NCBI GenBank assembly: GCA_963575745.1
Contig: CAUYUJ010020270.1
Location: 300,001-364,000 of the forward strand
Reading direction: 5' to 3'
From: Prorocentrum cordatum
Lineage: Eukaryota > Sar > Dinophyceae > Prorocentrales > Prorocentraceae
Length of the DNA: 64,000 bases
Shown here: positions 52,455-62,377 of the stretch, piece after piece
Layout of the letters: each line of letters begins with the position of its first letter
Position numbering within the stretch: the stretch's first letter is position 1
Position numbers and translations under genes: made by a program
The notes under the pieces: model-generated
What the model was told of the DNA's origin: nothing
The model's database searches: none
The model's input: only the letters and a program-made list of their open reading frames with translations

Positions 52455-52850
52455 AGCCCCAGACCCCCGACGTCGTGCTCTTGTTCATGACGTCGGCCCC
52501 CAGGGGGCCTCGACCCATTCCCCAGGACCCGCTTCTCACCCCGAGCCGTCTTTTTACGGCCGCGGGGCCCGGCAAGGGCCCCAGAGGAGGCCGACAACAT
52601 CAAAAGAACGCCCGCCCGGTTTTCTTCGCCCCTCGCTTGCGTCTGGGGCTGGTGCCCCTTGCGGTGCGCAGAAGGCAGCACCAGACATGATCGCATCGTA
52701 AAAGGATCAGGGCGAAAGATTTTTGGCCAATTTCGGCCTCGGGGGGCCCTCGCTGGGCCTCGGGACCGTCAAAAAAAACTCAGGATAAAAAAAAACAGTC
52801 CTGTGGAAAGGGTCAGGACTTCCAGGAGCCCCGTATTGAAACAATCAGGA
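52455..52850. repeat. Two family C copies in opposite orientation
   Basis: 52,455-52,610 is a long plus-strand copy (CCAGACCCCCGACGTCGTGC, then ACCCATTCCCCAGGACCCG and AGCCGTCTTTTTACGGCC). 52,690-52,830 is a minus-strand copy (GGGCCTCGGGACCGTCAAAA, AAAACTCAGGATAAAA). Together they form an imperfect inverted pair about 80 bases apart. Confidence 0.75.
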
Positions 52851-53768
52851 CGTCGCATGTCTGGGGCCCGATGGAGGCTGGCGGGTGGGAGACCCTGGAA
52901 GCGGTCCCCGCCCCGGCGCGACTGGAGGCGCCGGGCGGGAAACGAGAAGCGAGCGAGAGAGGAAAAAAAGAGAGGGAGGGTGGGGGGAGACGCCAGTCGT
53001 GTTCGCGCCCTATGATATATGACATCCTACCCCGCCCCCCCATCCCTTCCCACGGCGCTGATGGCTGATGTTGTCTATCCGCGGACGCGTCATAGCCGAC
53101 CAAGAACTCCAAGAGGGACCCCCTAAAGGCCCTATCGTGTTATGCACCATCGCAGAAGAACAGGGAGCTGGGCAAGTTGAAAGGGTGGTGTCGGAGGACG
53201 GGTGGGAGAGGAGAAGGAGAGACCTGCCGGTCAGACCCGACCATGCGTGGGGTGCTGGGGCGGCACTCCCCCCACCCCGGAACCCCCAGCGCTGTGCTTC
53301 TCCGCTGCAAGGACCCCCCGAGGTCTCGTGGAGGTCTCGCCCCAGCCCCCGGGGGTCGGCTCCTTATCCCATGTGTGCCCTATCCAGATCTCATCACGTC
53401 TCCCCCCGGGCCTGGAAGCAGCGCCTGCACGCAGCGGGGAGGGGTTCTGGGTCTCCGCAGAAGCGGGGCTCGTGTGGCCCCGCCAGCGGACAACAGAAAG
53501 CTCGTGGTGGGCGGGCGCACTTGTGGCGCCCCCCGCCGCCCCCCTGCCGAAGACTTCCGAAGAGAGTCGGCGACTCTGAAGGGTGTGGTCTGCAGAGGGT
53601 GTGGCTTGCAACGCGCACCCGGGGGGGGGGCGGGCGAGTAGGCGAGGGCCTCCACGGAATCCTTCGCCGCGCCCCGAGGGCAGCCCGACGAGGGCCACGT
53701 GGCGCCCCCCAAGCCCCGACGACGCAGATCGCAAACCACACCTTTTGCATAAAAGAAGGAACAACGGC
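52851..53768. other. No gene recognised
   Basis: GC-rich, purine-rich near 52,930-52,990. Frames of 100-236 codons overlap on both strands (for example 53,068-53,778 plus). None has a domain, and the last runs into the T-shaped element. Confidence 0.35.
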
Positions 53769-53932
53769 AGAAGCATAAACTTTTGGCGCTAAGCACGGAT
53801 TTCCGGATCTGCGCTGGACCCCCCTCCCTGGCGCGCGGAGCGCGCCAGGGGCGGCGTCGGAGGCGCCGCCCGGGGGGCCCAGCGCGGCTCCAGGAAATGC
53901 GCGCGGAGCGCCGAAAGCATGTGCTCATGCTG
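53766..53932. mobile_element. T-shaped foldback element, copy 7
   Basis: Left arm AAGCATAAACTTTTGGCGCT then AAGCACGGATTTCCGGATCT. Right arm GCGCGGCTCCAGGAAATGCG then CGCGGAGCGCCGAAAGCATG. The inner palindromes CCTGGCGCG-CGGA-GCGCGCCAGG and GGCGGCG...CGCCGCC are well kept. Confidence 0.85.
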
Positions 53933-54960
53933 CTTGTCTCCTTCGACCGTGGTCGCCGAGCGATCCCCCCGCGCCCGGCCCTGGCGGCTCAACGCGGCGG
54001 CGCCACGCGCCCGCCCCGCCGAAGGCGCCACTGGCCGCCCGGGCGCAGAGCGCCCCCGCCGCGCGCGCGGCGGCGGGCTCCACGGAGCGCGGCGGGCGCC
54101 TAGCCGAGGAGGCGGCCTGGCCTCGGCGGCGCCGCCACGGGCTCCGCGAGGCGGAGGGGCGGCGGCGGCGCCGCCGCGGGCTCCGCGAGGCGGCGCGGCG
54201 GCGGCGGGCCGCCCGCGGCTCGGGCGCCGAGCCCGCAGGCGGGCGGCGGCGCCCCGCTTGGCTCGGCGAGCTCCGCCGGGGCGGCGCGGCCCAGGCTGCG
54301 GTAGGGCGCGTCGGCGGTGCCCTGGTACGGCGGCCGCGCCCAGTCGGGCCACCTCGGGTGCCCAAGAAAAGGCATCGACGCATGCCCCGAGTGGCGACCA
54401 TATCCGTACTTATTCGCGCCCCCGCTGTCTGGATTCCGAGGCGCGATCCCGCGGCTAAACGGTCGCACGGATGCGTTCCGCGCGGGGCATCCGCGAAGAC
54501 TCGCACCGTGTCCGCGTGGTCGCGGCCCTAGGGGCCGGGGCCGCGCGGCCGCGGATGCGGATCGGTTCTTCGCCCACGCAGACGGCGATGGTGCCCTTTC
54601 TTGAGCATGGCCTGGGGGTGCCGAGAAGCCCAGCACGTGCTGCATCACACATGACCCGCGGAGACGTCACAGCTCAGTTCTCTCGGGCACTGCAGGAGGC
54701 GCCACCCGCCCCGGGGCCACCTTGGCCCACGCGATGGCGGTAGTGGTTTGTGGCGCGCTGAGACTGCTCTCAGTGCGAGGCGCTGCAAGGCCGCACTGGG
54801 GCGCCCAAGGAAGAGTATCACCTCCGAGGGATCGAGAATAAGACGTCTCGCTCCAAACAGAGGACCCCGGCATCTCGCGCCTCGAACAAATCAGGGCGAT
54901 CAGTTTGTCGCCGTATTTGACCGCTGGAGACCGCTTGCAGGCCACCTGAAGGACCAGTCA
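53933..54960. other. GC-rich region with internal 45-bp repeats
   Basis: About 53,990-54,300 is extremely GC-rich, with GGCGGCGCCGCC and GGGCTCCGCGAGGCGG repeated twice. Frames of 180-190 codons on both strands translate as Pro/Arg/Gly/Ala strings. From 54,330 to 54,960 the DNA is less extreme but no gene is recognisable. Confidence 0.4.
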
Positions 54961-55075
54961 GTACTCCAATCGGGAGATCGGGTCGGGTCGGGACGTGCGC
55001 TGGATCGGATGACAGATCGGATCGGCTCGGCACGGGGTCGGATCGGAATCGACTCGAAGATCGGCCGCGCCAGGA
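54960..55075. repeat. GATCGG/GGTCGG short-word cluster
   Basis: GATCGGGTCGGGTCGGG, GGATCGGATGACAGATCGG, ATCGGCTCGGCACGGGTCGG variants. Loosely periodic with no fixed unit. Confidence 0.6.
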
Positions 55076-56520
55076 TGCACAACGGCCCCCGTGCGGGCAC
55101 CTGGATGCGCCGCCTCGTCGAGCAGACTTTTTGCTACCCGAACAGGTCGGGGACTCGACTCGGATCGAGCCGCCGGGCGCCGATGTCGCATCGGACCGAT
55201 GAGATCCGGACGGACACACCGACCTCGATGGACCAGGAAGCAAACAGGCCCGACTTAACCGCAGGTGAGGTGGTGTCGCCTGTTTTGTTGGTCGACCGGG
55301 GGGGGGCGCCCCAGAGAGGGCCTCGTGTCTACTCGAGGGGTCGAGGAGGGAGGCAGGCGCCCCCAGGCAGGCGCCCTCGCGCCGAGGAGAGCTACAAAAA
55401 CACAGCACGGGGGGCTTTCGGCCGTTGTCGTCCTCTTCCCAAATAGCTAGCTCTCTGGAAGCTATGTGAGGGTTTCACATTAAGAAGCCGGACCCGCAGG
55501 GTAGCCCCAGAGGTCGTTCTGGCTTCCGGCACGACACCTCGGCACGCCTCGATTGAGCCGGCAGCGTGTTCCAGCAGGCACTTTCTAAGCGTTTCCCAAT
55601 ACGCGTGCCCGGAAGCACTCCAGAAGGTCCATCGGAAGCTCTCTGCAGGTAGTTCCAGAGCTCTTCGAATGGCGTTTCCACGCCCTTCTGGCGCCCTGCT
55701 ATCCAAGTTTTGGACCCCACAATGCCTTAATCACTGGCTTGTGGCAGGATTTTCTGGTCGTGACCCACCAGATCGGCCGCCAACCTAGGACGACGATTCA
55801 GGACAAAACGGAAGGGGGAACGATGAAACACTAATTGCCGACTCGCGATGGCAGATTGGGTGAACGATGCAAGTGCTCCACCTTCTGAAACCAACGAAAT
55901 GGTTTTCGAAGTAAAACCAGATTCGATTATTGTTGTGATCCTATTGGAGCCCTCTTGGAATGGTAAAATCAGACTGGAGCCCTGGAGTACACTTGGAATC
56001 CGACTGGAATCGTAGTGTGGTTCCGATCACTTCCTGATCATGCATCTCCGAGTCAGCTCCAAATACAATTGTTACTTCCACATCTCCTACTCCGGCTCCT
56101 AGTGCAGATCTCGGCAACCTTCCATTACGACTCCTGGAACAGCTCCAACATATCTCTTATCACTACAGCACCCGCTAGAGCGCTCTCTGGACTATAAAAC
56201 TTCAACTGCGCCTTCTACGACAGCACCAATGCTATCTTCAACTGCACCTGCTTATCGTCCATCTCCTGTTACAGCTCATGGTAACTATAGATCCGATCCG
56301 TCCGTCGAAATAATTGCATCCCGCTGATGCTGACTCGCCTCCATTTCCCTTTTCCCTGGCCCGTCGGCCGTCCAGGCGCGCCCGAGCAGGGCGGGGGGGA
56401 GACGATTTAAAGCATCGTGTTCCTGCCTCAGGCCGGTTGCTCTAATCATCATTCTGAGCGCCGCCGCGTGAACACGACCCCAAGTAAATTCTTAACCAGC
56501 ATCCGGCATGACCAATGCTG
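55076..56520. other. No gene seen
   Basis: Includes the least GC-rich stretch outside the microsatellites (about 55,830-56,330). Short T/C-rich words such as CTCCTACTCCGGCTCC occur. No ORF longer than about 105 codons and no recognisable motif. Confidence 0.4.
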
Positions 56521-56524
56521 CCTC

Positions 56525-56630
56525 AGATTCCGGGATCGGTCGCGATCGGTCGCGACCGAGTTTGGAATCGGTCGCGATCGGACGCGACCGACTCAGAAGG
56601 CCGACGGGCCGCTACCGAGCGCGACCAGCA
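56525..56630. repeat. Degenerate GGTCGCGATCGG repeat
   Basis: ATCGGTCGCGATCGGTCGCG then ACCGAG, followed by a second ATCGGTCGCGATCGGACGCG then ACCGACTC. It lies immediately left of the bordered satellite. Confidence 0.75.
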
Positions 56631-56639
56631 AAAAGCACA

Positions 56640-57600
56640 AAAACAATTATCCGGGCGCAAGACCCAACCATATGCAGTTGTGGGTACCGCAATTGTGAAC
56701 AACTTTTTCGGTGAACCTTCCTATGGAACCACGAAGCGCTGCACTGAGTGGGGGGGAGCGCATGCGGGCGGTAGCACTGGGGCCGTCGGTGGAGCTCCCT
56801 ATGGGGCCACGAAGCGCTGTACTGCGTGTGCGAAAATGCCAAATTCGGTGTGCGGGGCGCATGCGGGCGGTAGCACTGGGGGCTTCGGTGGAGCTTCCTA
56901 TGGGGCCACGGATCGCTGTATTGGGTGAATGAAGCTGCCAAAATAAGCTTCCGGGACGCACGCGGACGGTCCCACTGGGGGCTTCGGTGGAGCTCCTGAT
57001 GAGGCCACGAAGCGCTATACTGGGCGGGTGAGAATGTCAAACTGCGTGTGCGGGACGCTGCGGGCGGTCCCACTGGGGGCTGGAGCTCCCTATGGGGCCA
57101 CGAAGCGCTGTGCTGAGTGGTTGGAAATGCCAAATTACGCGTGCGGGACGCATGCCCAAAGGCCACGAAACGCTGTACTGGGTGGGACGGACGCATGTGG
57201 CCACCCCTACTGGGTCCTCCTATGGAGCTCCCGATGGGGCCACGAAACGCTGTACTGGGTGTGACGGACGCACGTGGCCACCCCCACTGGGGCCTTCGGG
57301 GGAGCTCCCTGTGGGGCCACGAACCGCCGCACTGTGTGGCGGACGCATGCGGGCGGTAGCACTGGGGGCTTCGGTGGAGCTCCCTATGGGGCCACGAACC
57401 GCCGTACTCTGTGTGGCGGACGCATGTGGTACCCTCCACTGGGGCCTTGGGTGGAGCTCCCTATGGGGCCACGAAACGCTGTACTGGGTGTGGCGGACGC
57501 ATGTGGTACCCCCACTGGGGGGGGGGCTCGGGAAGAGGAGACGCGGGGACCGTTTCTCCAAAACGAAGACCCAACACCACAGGATGGCTGGGAAAAAATA
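56640..57600. repeat. Bordered 77/100-bp satellite, array 1a
   Basis: Left border ATTATCCGGGCGCAAGACCC then AACCATATGCAGTTGTGGGT. Tandem units around GGTGGAGCTCCCTATGGGGC and CACGAAGCGCTGTACTG follow. Early units are about 99-100 bases and include GAAAATGCCAAATTCGG; later units are shorter and have TGTGGCGGACGCATG instead. Right border AAGACCCAACACCACAGGAT then GGCTGGGAA. Several frames are open because units change frame; I do not consider them genes. Confidence 0.85.
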
Positions 57601-59140
57601 ATAATTATCCGGTCGAAGGACCCAACCATGTGCAGTTGTGGGTACCGCAATTGAAAATATCATGCGGGCGGTAGCACTGGGGCCTTGGGTGGAGCTCCCT
57701 ATGGGGCCACGCAGCGCTGTACTGGGTGAGTGAACATGCCACATTGGGTGTGTGGGACCCACACGGACTGTCCCATTGGGGGCTTCGGTGGGGCTCCTAA
57801 TGGGGCCACGAAGCGCTGTACTGGGCGGGTGAAAATACCAAATTGGGTTTCCGGGGCGCACGCGGACGGTCCCAGTGGGGCTTCGGTGGAGCTCCATATG
57901 GGGCCACGAGACGCTGCACCGGGTGCGTGAAAATGCAAAATTGTGTGTCCAAGGCGCATGTGGGCGGTCCCACTGGGGGCTTCGGTGGAGCTCCTAATGG
58001 GGCCACCAAACGCTATACTGGGTGTGTGAAAATGCCACATTGGGCGTGCGGGGCGCGCGCGGACGGTCCCATTGAAGATTTCGGTGGGGCTTCCTATGGG
58101 GCCACGGAACGCTGTACTGGGTCGGTGAACCTGCCAAATCGGGCGTGTGGGACGCATTTCGGCGGTCCCACTGGGGGCTTCGGTGGAGCTGCCCATTGGG
58201 GCCACGAAGCGCTGTACTCGGTGGGCGAAAACGTAAAATTGCACGTGCGGGACGCATGCGGGCGGTCTCACTGGGGGCTTCGGTGGAGCTCCCTGTGGGG
58301 CCACGAAGCGCTGTACTGGGTGGGTGAAAATGCCAAATTTGGTGTGCGGGACGCATGCGGACGGCCCCACTGGCCACGAAACGCTGTATTGGGTGTGGCG
58401 GACGCATTTGGTACCCCCCCGCTTGGGGCCTTAGGTGGAGCTCCCCACGGGGCCACGAAGCGCTGTAGTGCCCCCCCCTGGGGCATTAGGTGGAGCCTCC
58501 TATGGGGCCACGAAGCGCCGTTGGCGGACGCATGTGGTACCCCCCCCCTGGGGCCTCAGGTGAATCCCCCTTATGGGGCCACGAAACGCCGTACTGGGTG
58601 TGGCGGACGCAGGTGGCACCCCGCCCCCTGGGGCCTTAGGTGGACCTCCCAAATGGAGCCACGAAACGCCGTACTGGGTGTGGCGGACGCATGTGGTACC
58701 CCCCCCTGGGGCCTTAGGTGGACCTCCCCATGGGGCCACGAAACGTCGTACTGGGTGTGGCGGACGCATGTGGTCCCCCCCCCTGGGGCCTTTGGTGGAG
58801 CTCTCTATGGGGCCATGAAGCGCCGTACTGAAGCATGTGTTACCCCCCCCTGGGGCGTATAGGGCCACGAAACGCCGTACTGGGTGTGGCGGGCGCATGT
58901 GGTCCCCCCCCCCTTGGGCCTTACGTGGGGCTCTCTATGGGGCCACGGAGCGCTGTACTGGGTGGGTGAAACGCATGGAGGAGGGAGGAGGGGGAGGAGG
59001 GAGGAGGGAGAGGAGGAGGTGGAGTGAGTGAGTGAGTGAGTGAGTGAGCGAGCGAGTGAGTGAGTAAGTGAGTGGGGCGCGGGGCGCTGTCTCTTCAATG
59101 CGAGGACCCAACACCACAGGATGGCTGGGAACAAACACGC
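57600..59140. repeat. Bordered 77/100-bp satellite, array 1b
   Basis: Left border ATTATCCGGTCGAAGGACCC then AACCATGTGCAGTTGTGGGT directly follows the right border of array 1a. About twenty units follow, again long first and short later, with runs of C replacing CCCCCACTGG in the last ones. A GGA patch and a (GAGT)n run (58,978-59,075) precede the right border GAGGACCCAACACCACAGGA then TGGCTGGGAA at 59,102-59,132. Confidence 0.85.
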
Positions 59141-59409
59141 CCGGCCTCAGGGCTGTCAGAAGACTGCCTCTTTCTGACAGTCCCGGGGCGAAGCGCACTG
59201 CCAGGGCCCCTCTCCTACTGGACCCCTCTCCTCAAGGACCCGCCTCCTTCCTTCTCCCCAGTCATCCGACGACGTGATCGCCTTGTGCAACGTGGCTCCC
59301 CAAGGTCCAGACCTCTGGGGAGCCACGTTGCGAACAAAATCACGACGTCGGGTGTCTAGAGGCCTCCTAAGCCGGAGTCGGAGTAGATGGGGTCTGGGGC
59401 TCACGCCCC
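59141..59409. other. Family C end fragment; no gene
   Basis: GTTGCGAACAAAATCACGAC then GTCGGGTGTCTAGAGGCC at 59,325-59,370 matches the distal part of family C at 51,020-51,065. GGGGAGCCACGTTG and CAACGTGGCTCCCC form a 14-bp inverted pair at 59,288-59,330. Confidence 0.55.
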
Positions 59410-59525
59410 GATGCTTTGGCGATGCACCAGCGACATCGGCGATGCATCGGCGCCGTCGGCGGGAAGAAAATCGGGCTCCACATCGAGCCGACTCGCCGAT
59501 GCATCGGCTATGCCGCGCAATCCTC
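59410..59525. repeat. GCATCGGCGATGC foldback family, copy 4
   Basis: GGCGATGCATCGGCGCCGTC then GGCGGGAAGAAAATCGGGCT and CCACATCGAGCCG, almost as in 40,688-40,815. The terminal arms are less complete. Confidence 0.8.
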
Positions 59526-60050
59526 CGACCCGATCCTCCTCCGACCCCGGCTGTGAGGACCAGAATGCCTGACGACGTCTCGCCCTCGACGGAGGCCGGC
59601 GGAAGCAAAGGGTACCCACCCCCCACCCCCAACGGACGGCAACCTCTCGGACTCAGGGTTTCTGGAGCGGGCCACCTGGCAGGTGCTCTTCGCCGACTGG
59701 CTGGTGCTTCCTGGTAGGGCAGGGAGGGCTGCGGTTGCATCAGACCGCCTGCTGGGTCTCCTCCCCGGGGGCTTCGAGGATCTGGGCGCGTGGGGGGGGG
59801 GGGGCACACGGGCGGCGAGTGCGCGGGGGGAACCGATGTGCTGTGGAGGCAAGAGGAGGATGGAGAGCGACCGCTGCGCTTCGCCCGACTCGGCCTGGAC
59901 CTGTGTGCGACTCAGACAGGTCGCCGGGCGAACCGGGAACCCCACGCGAGCCTGCCCGCGACAGGCAAACTCCGGCACTGAGCCGTGGCTGGAGAGACTT
60001 ACGAAAGAGAAGCATGCGTGAAAATGAACGCAGGCAGCCTACAGTCGGCC
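59526..60050. other. No gene recognised
   Basis: Contains a G run at about 59,791-59,803. Frames of 110-217 codons overlap on both strands without domains. Confidence 0.35.
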
Positions 60051-60054
60051 CATA

Positions 60055-60230
60055 TCATAAGGATGCGCGATAAGGATGCAAGAGCCTTGGACGCCCATTC
60101 CGAAGCTTTTCGAGCGGGGCGCGGCCAACGAAAGTGGCCAAGGATGGACCAGGGAGGCAAGGATGCAAGGGCACCCTTGGGAAGGCTGCTCATCCTTATT
60201 AAGCGGGTTGACTGTACTGCGCAACGCTGT
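60055..60230 (+). repeat. Dispersed repeat family A, copy 3
   Basis: GCGATAAGGATGCAAGAGCC then TTGGACGCCCATTCC, GAGCGGGGCGCGGCCAACGA, GGCAAGGATGCAAGGGCACC and the end AAGCGGGTTGACTGTAC. It is the best preserved of the three copies. Confidence 0.75.
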
Positions 60231-60359
60231 CTGGCAGGAGTTCTGTAGGTCATCTGCGGGCCTGCCCCCCTTGTCACGCCGACGTGCGTGCTCCCGAGGG
60301 CTCCCGGCCGCCCCGACGCCTCGCCGGCGCTCTCCAGGGCTTCCGGGAAGGCACAAACA

Positions 60360-60770
60360 GGCCACCAAGGCCGCCAAGATGGCCCACCATTGCCTCGAGG
60401 GGCCCCAGGAGATCCCTCGATCACCGAAGGGCAGATCCAGAGGCCATCCAGGATGCCCGAAACACCCAAAAACCTAAGCGGCCCAGGTCCTCGTAGATCT
60501 GGGGGTCACAAGCCTCTTGGCTCCTGGTGGTGATGCAGGAGGCAAAGAGAAGCCACATAGCCCAACGAGAAAACCAAGGGACCCCTGGACGGCCCAGGAT
60601 AGCCTACGAAGTCCCCAATGCGGCCCAAGAGAGCCCCAAGACAGCCCTAGACGGGTCCAAGATTGCCCCAAGGGCTCCTAGCCCCCAGGAGGCTCGCCAT
60701 ACAGGCAAAAGGGGCCCAATGCGGCCCAAGGAGGCCCCATGAGGGCCCCGAGACGGTCTCACTGGAGCCC
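60360..60770. repeat. Degenerate 12-mer minisatellite, copy 3
   Basis: GCCCAAGAGAGCCCCAAGAC and GGCCCAAGGAGGCCCC words, the loosest of the three CCAAGAnGCCCC blocks. It lies just downstream of the 3' end of the minus-strand gene. Confidence 0.65.
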
Positions 60771-60889
60771 ACGGTGGTGCTCCGAACAACTCCACACAGA
60801 GCGTTGCGCTGGCAAGGTGGTGGAACTAAGAACAGGCAGCTGGAGTATGTAGTTAGCTAGCGTAGTTCAGCCGCAGACATCCGCACCCC

Positions 60890-62377
60890 TCACCCTGGCC
60901 CTGTCACATTCCAACAGCTCTCAACCGCCACGAGAAGGAGCCCGTGATTGGGTGCCCCCACGAGCCTGAGCGGGGTCTCGTTCCCGAGCCCGGCCTCAGC
61001 GCGGGCGTCCGGCGACTCCTCCTCCTGCTCGAGGGTGACAGACCTCGTGGACGCCTTGCCCTTGGAGCGCACGAGGAGCACCCCGGCGACGAGGGCGCAG
61101 AGGAGCCCCAGGCAGGCCAGGTGCCACCACGCGGGAGCCCAGGCGGAGTGGGCGACCACGGCCGGGACGTCGGCCAGGGACCTGTTGTCCGCGGCCGTCG
61201 CGTTGCCCAGCTGGGGGAGGGCGCCACAACTGCACACAGCAGCGCCAGGCCTGGCCACGCCCCCTCGGAGCCCAAGGCCGAGGCCGGCCCGTGCGCCGCC
61301 CTGGCCAGGCCAGGACGGGGCAGGACAGGCGTCGGCTCCGGGCCCAGTCAATGTGGGCCTGGCCAGGCCCTGGTGCGGATGCCCAGTTGGCTCCCCCCTG
61401 GCCAGCGCCACCGTGGTCGTGATGGTCTCCGTGGTGCGGCCCACGAGGCCCCCGACCAGCCCCCCGATCAGCCCCGCGGCGGCCAGGCCGCTCCCCACGC
61501 CGATGGCCGCGGCCTCCCCGGGAGTCAGGCCACCCTCGGTGGCGTTGGCCGCCTCCGCCTCGGCCGCGGCCTCGGCCGCCTCCTGCTCCCGCTGCCTCGC
61601 CGCCGCGGCCGCGGCCTCGGCCGCCTCCTGCTCCCGCCGCCTCGCCGCCTCGGCCTCCGCGGCCTCCGCCGCCTCCTGCTCCCGCTGCCTCGCCGCCGCG
61701 GCCTCCGCGGCCTCTGCCTCCACCTTCGCCTGCGCCTCGGGGCCCGCGCCGGCGCCGCGGGGGCGCCGGGCGCAGCTGTGGCCGTCGGCAGGCTCGAGGG
61801 CGCCGATGGGGTGCCACCACGCGCGGCAGAGCAGCCGCTCGGCCACGAACTCGGCGCCCGTGCAGTAGTCCTCCCTGGCGCAGATGGCTCTGCAGGCGCC
61901 CGGGGACGCGGCCGAGAAGGTGAAGAAGTAGTCGTTGAACTCGAGAGACGCCTCGGCGTACTCCGCGCTGCACCGGAACCCGTCGCCGCCGCCCTCGAAC
62001 TCGGCCGCGGCGTCGCCATCCTCCTCGGCCGCGTCGCCGCCGGCGGGCGGTGCCGCCGCGCCCGCCGCGCTGCAGTTCGCCACGGCGGCGCCGGGGACGC
62101 CCTTCGCCCAGTCGCGCGGGGCGCACAGGGCCTCGCCCCCCTCCACGCACGGCACGCCGCCGCACCAGGCGCACGGCTCCCCCGAGATCCTGTAGCCCTC
62201 CCACTGCTTCCAGGGCCGCCCGTCGCGGCTCCCGAGGCAGCTGTCCCTGTCCGCGATGGCGTCGCACCCGCCGGCCCCCTGCCACCGGAGGCACCCGAGG
62301 CCCGCCTCCTCCAGCGCCGCGGCGCAGGAGGCGGTGACAAGCACCGCGATCGCGCAGGTCCGAGGGCGCGTCATCAT
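60890..62377 (-). CDS. Secreted/membrane protein: Cys-rich, PAN-like, coiled coil, TM
   Basis: 495 codons, starting at a double ATG. Residues 1-21 are a signal peptide (AIAVLVTASCAAA). Residues 29-102 form a Cys-rich module (C29, C38, C47, C69, C72, C77, C85, C102) with SCLGSRDGRPWKQWEG and GEPCAWCGGVPC, a pattern I know from dinoflagellate surface proteins of unknown function. Residues 136-202 have six Cys and the YFFTFSAASPGACRAIC, YCTGAEF, LLCRAWWH layout of a PAN/Apple-like domain, a family that binds protein or carbohydrate outside the cell. Residues 214-278 are an Ala/Glu/Arg coiled coil with ARQREQEAAEA repeated. A Gly/Ala-rich hydrophobic segment spans 288-313, a stronger membrane helix 417-436, and a charged tail follows. 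Residues 323-389 (201 nt, starting GTG and ending CAG) look unlike protein and carry GGCCTGGCCAGG repeats, so they may be an intron of 61,211-61,411 whose removal keeps the frame. Likely a single-pass surface protein; the ligand is unknown. Confidence 0.75.
   Translation of the reverse strand: MMTRPRTCAIAVLVTASCAAALEEAGLGCLRWQGAGGCDAIADRDSCLGSRDGRPWKQWEGYRISGEPCAWCGGVPCVEGGEALCAPRDWAKGVPGAAVANCSAAGAAAPPAGGDAAEEDGDAAAEFEGGGDGFRCSAEYAEASLEFNDYFFTFSAASPGACRAICAREDYCTGAEFVAERLLCRAWWHPIGALEPADGHSCARRPRGAGAGPEAQAKVEAEAAEAAAARQREQEAAEAAEAEAARRREQEAAEAAAAAARQREQEAAEAAAEAEAANATEGGLTPGEAAAIGVGSGLAAAGLIGGLVGGLVGRTTETITTTVALARGEPTGHPHQGLARPTLTGPGADACPAPSWPGQGGARAGLGLGLRGGVARPGAAVCSCGALPQLGNATAADNRSLADVPAVVAHSAWAPAWWHLACLGLLCALVAGVLLVRSKGKASTRSVTLEQEEESPDARAEAGLGNETPLRLVGAPNHGLLLVAVESCWNVTGPG
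61211..61411 (-). other. Candidate in-frame intron of the 60.9-62.4 kb gene
   Basis: On the minus strand the segment begins GTGGCGCTGG and ends CTCCCCCAG, so it has GT and AG ends. It is 201 bases, a multiple of three, and contains CCTGGCCAGGCC twice, a word shared with the dispersed family at 9,630 and 38,590. Exon-like sequence on both sides (TTETITTT before, LGNATAADNRS after) would join in frame. Splicing is not proven by the sequence. Confidence 0.35.

Noticed and set aside
61525-62340. Other-frame ORFs (271 codons minus; 538 codons plus) over the surface-protein gene
   Set aside because: They are shadows of a GC-rich gene, dominated by Arg/Pro/Ala. Only the 495-codon frame has a signal peptide, ordered Cys and membrane helix.
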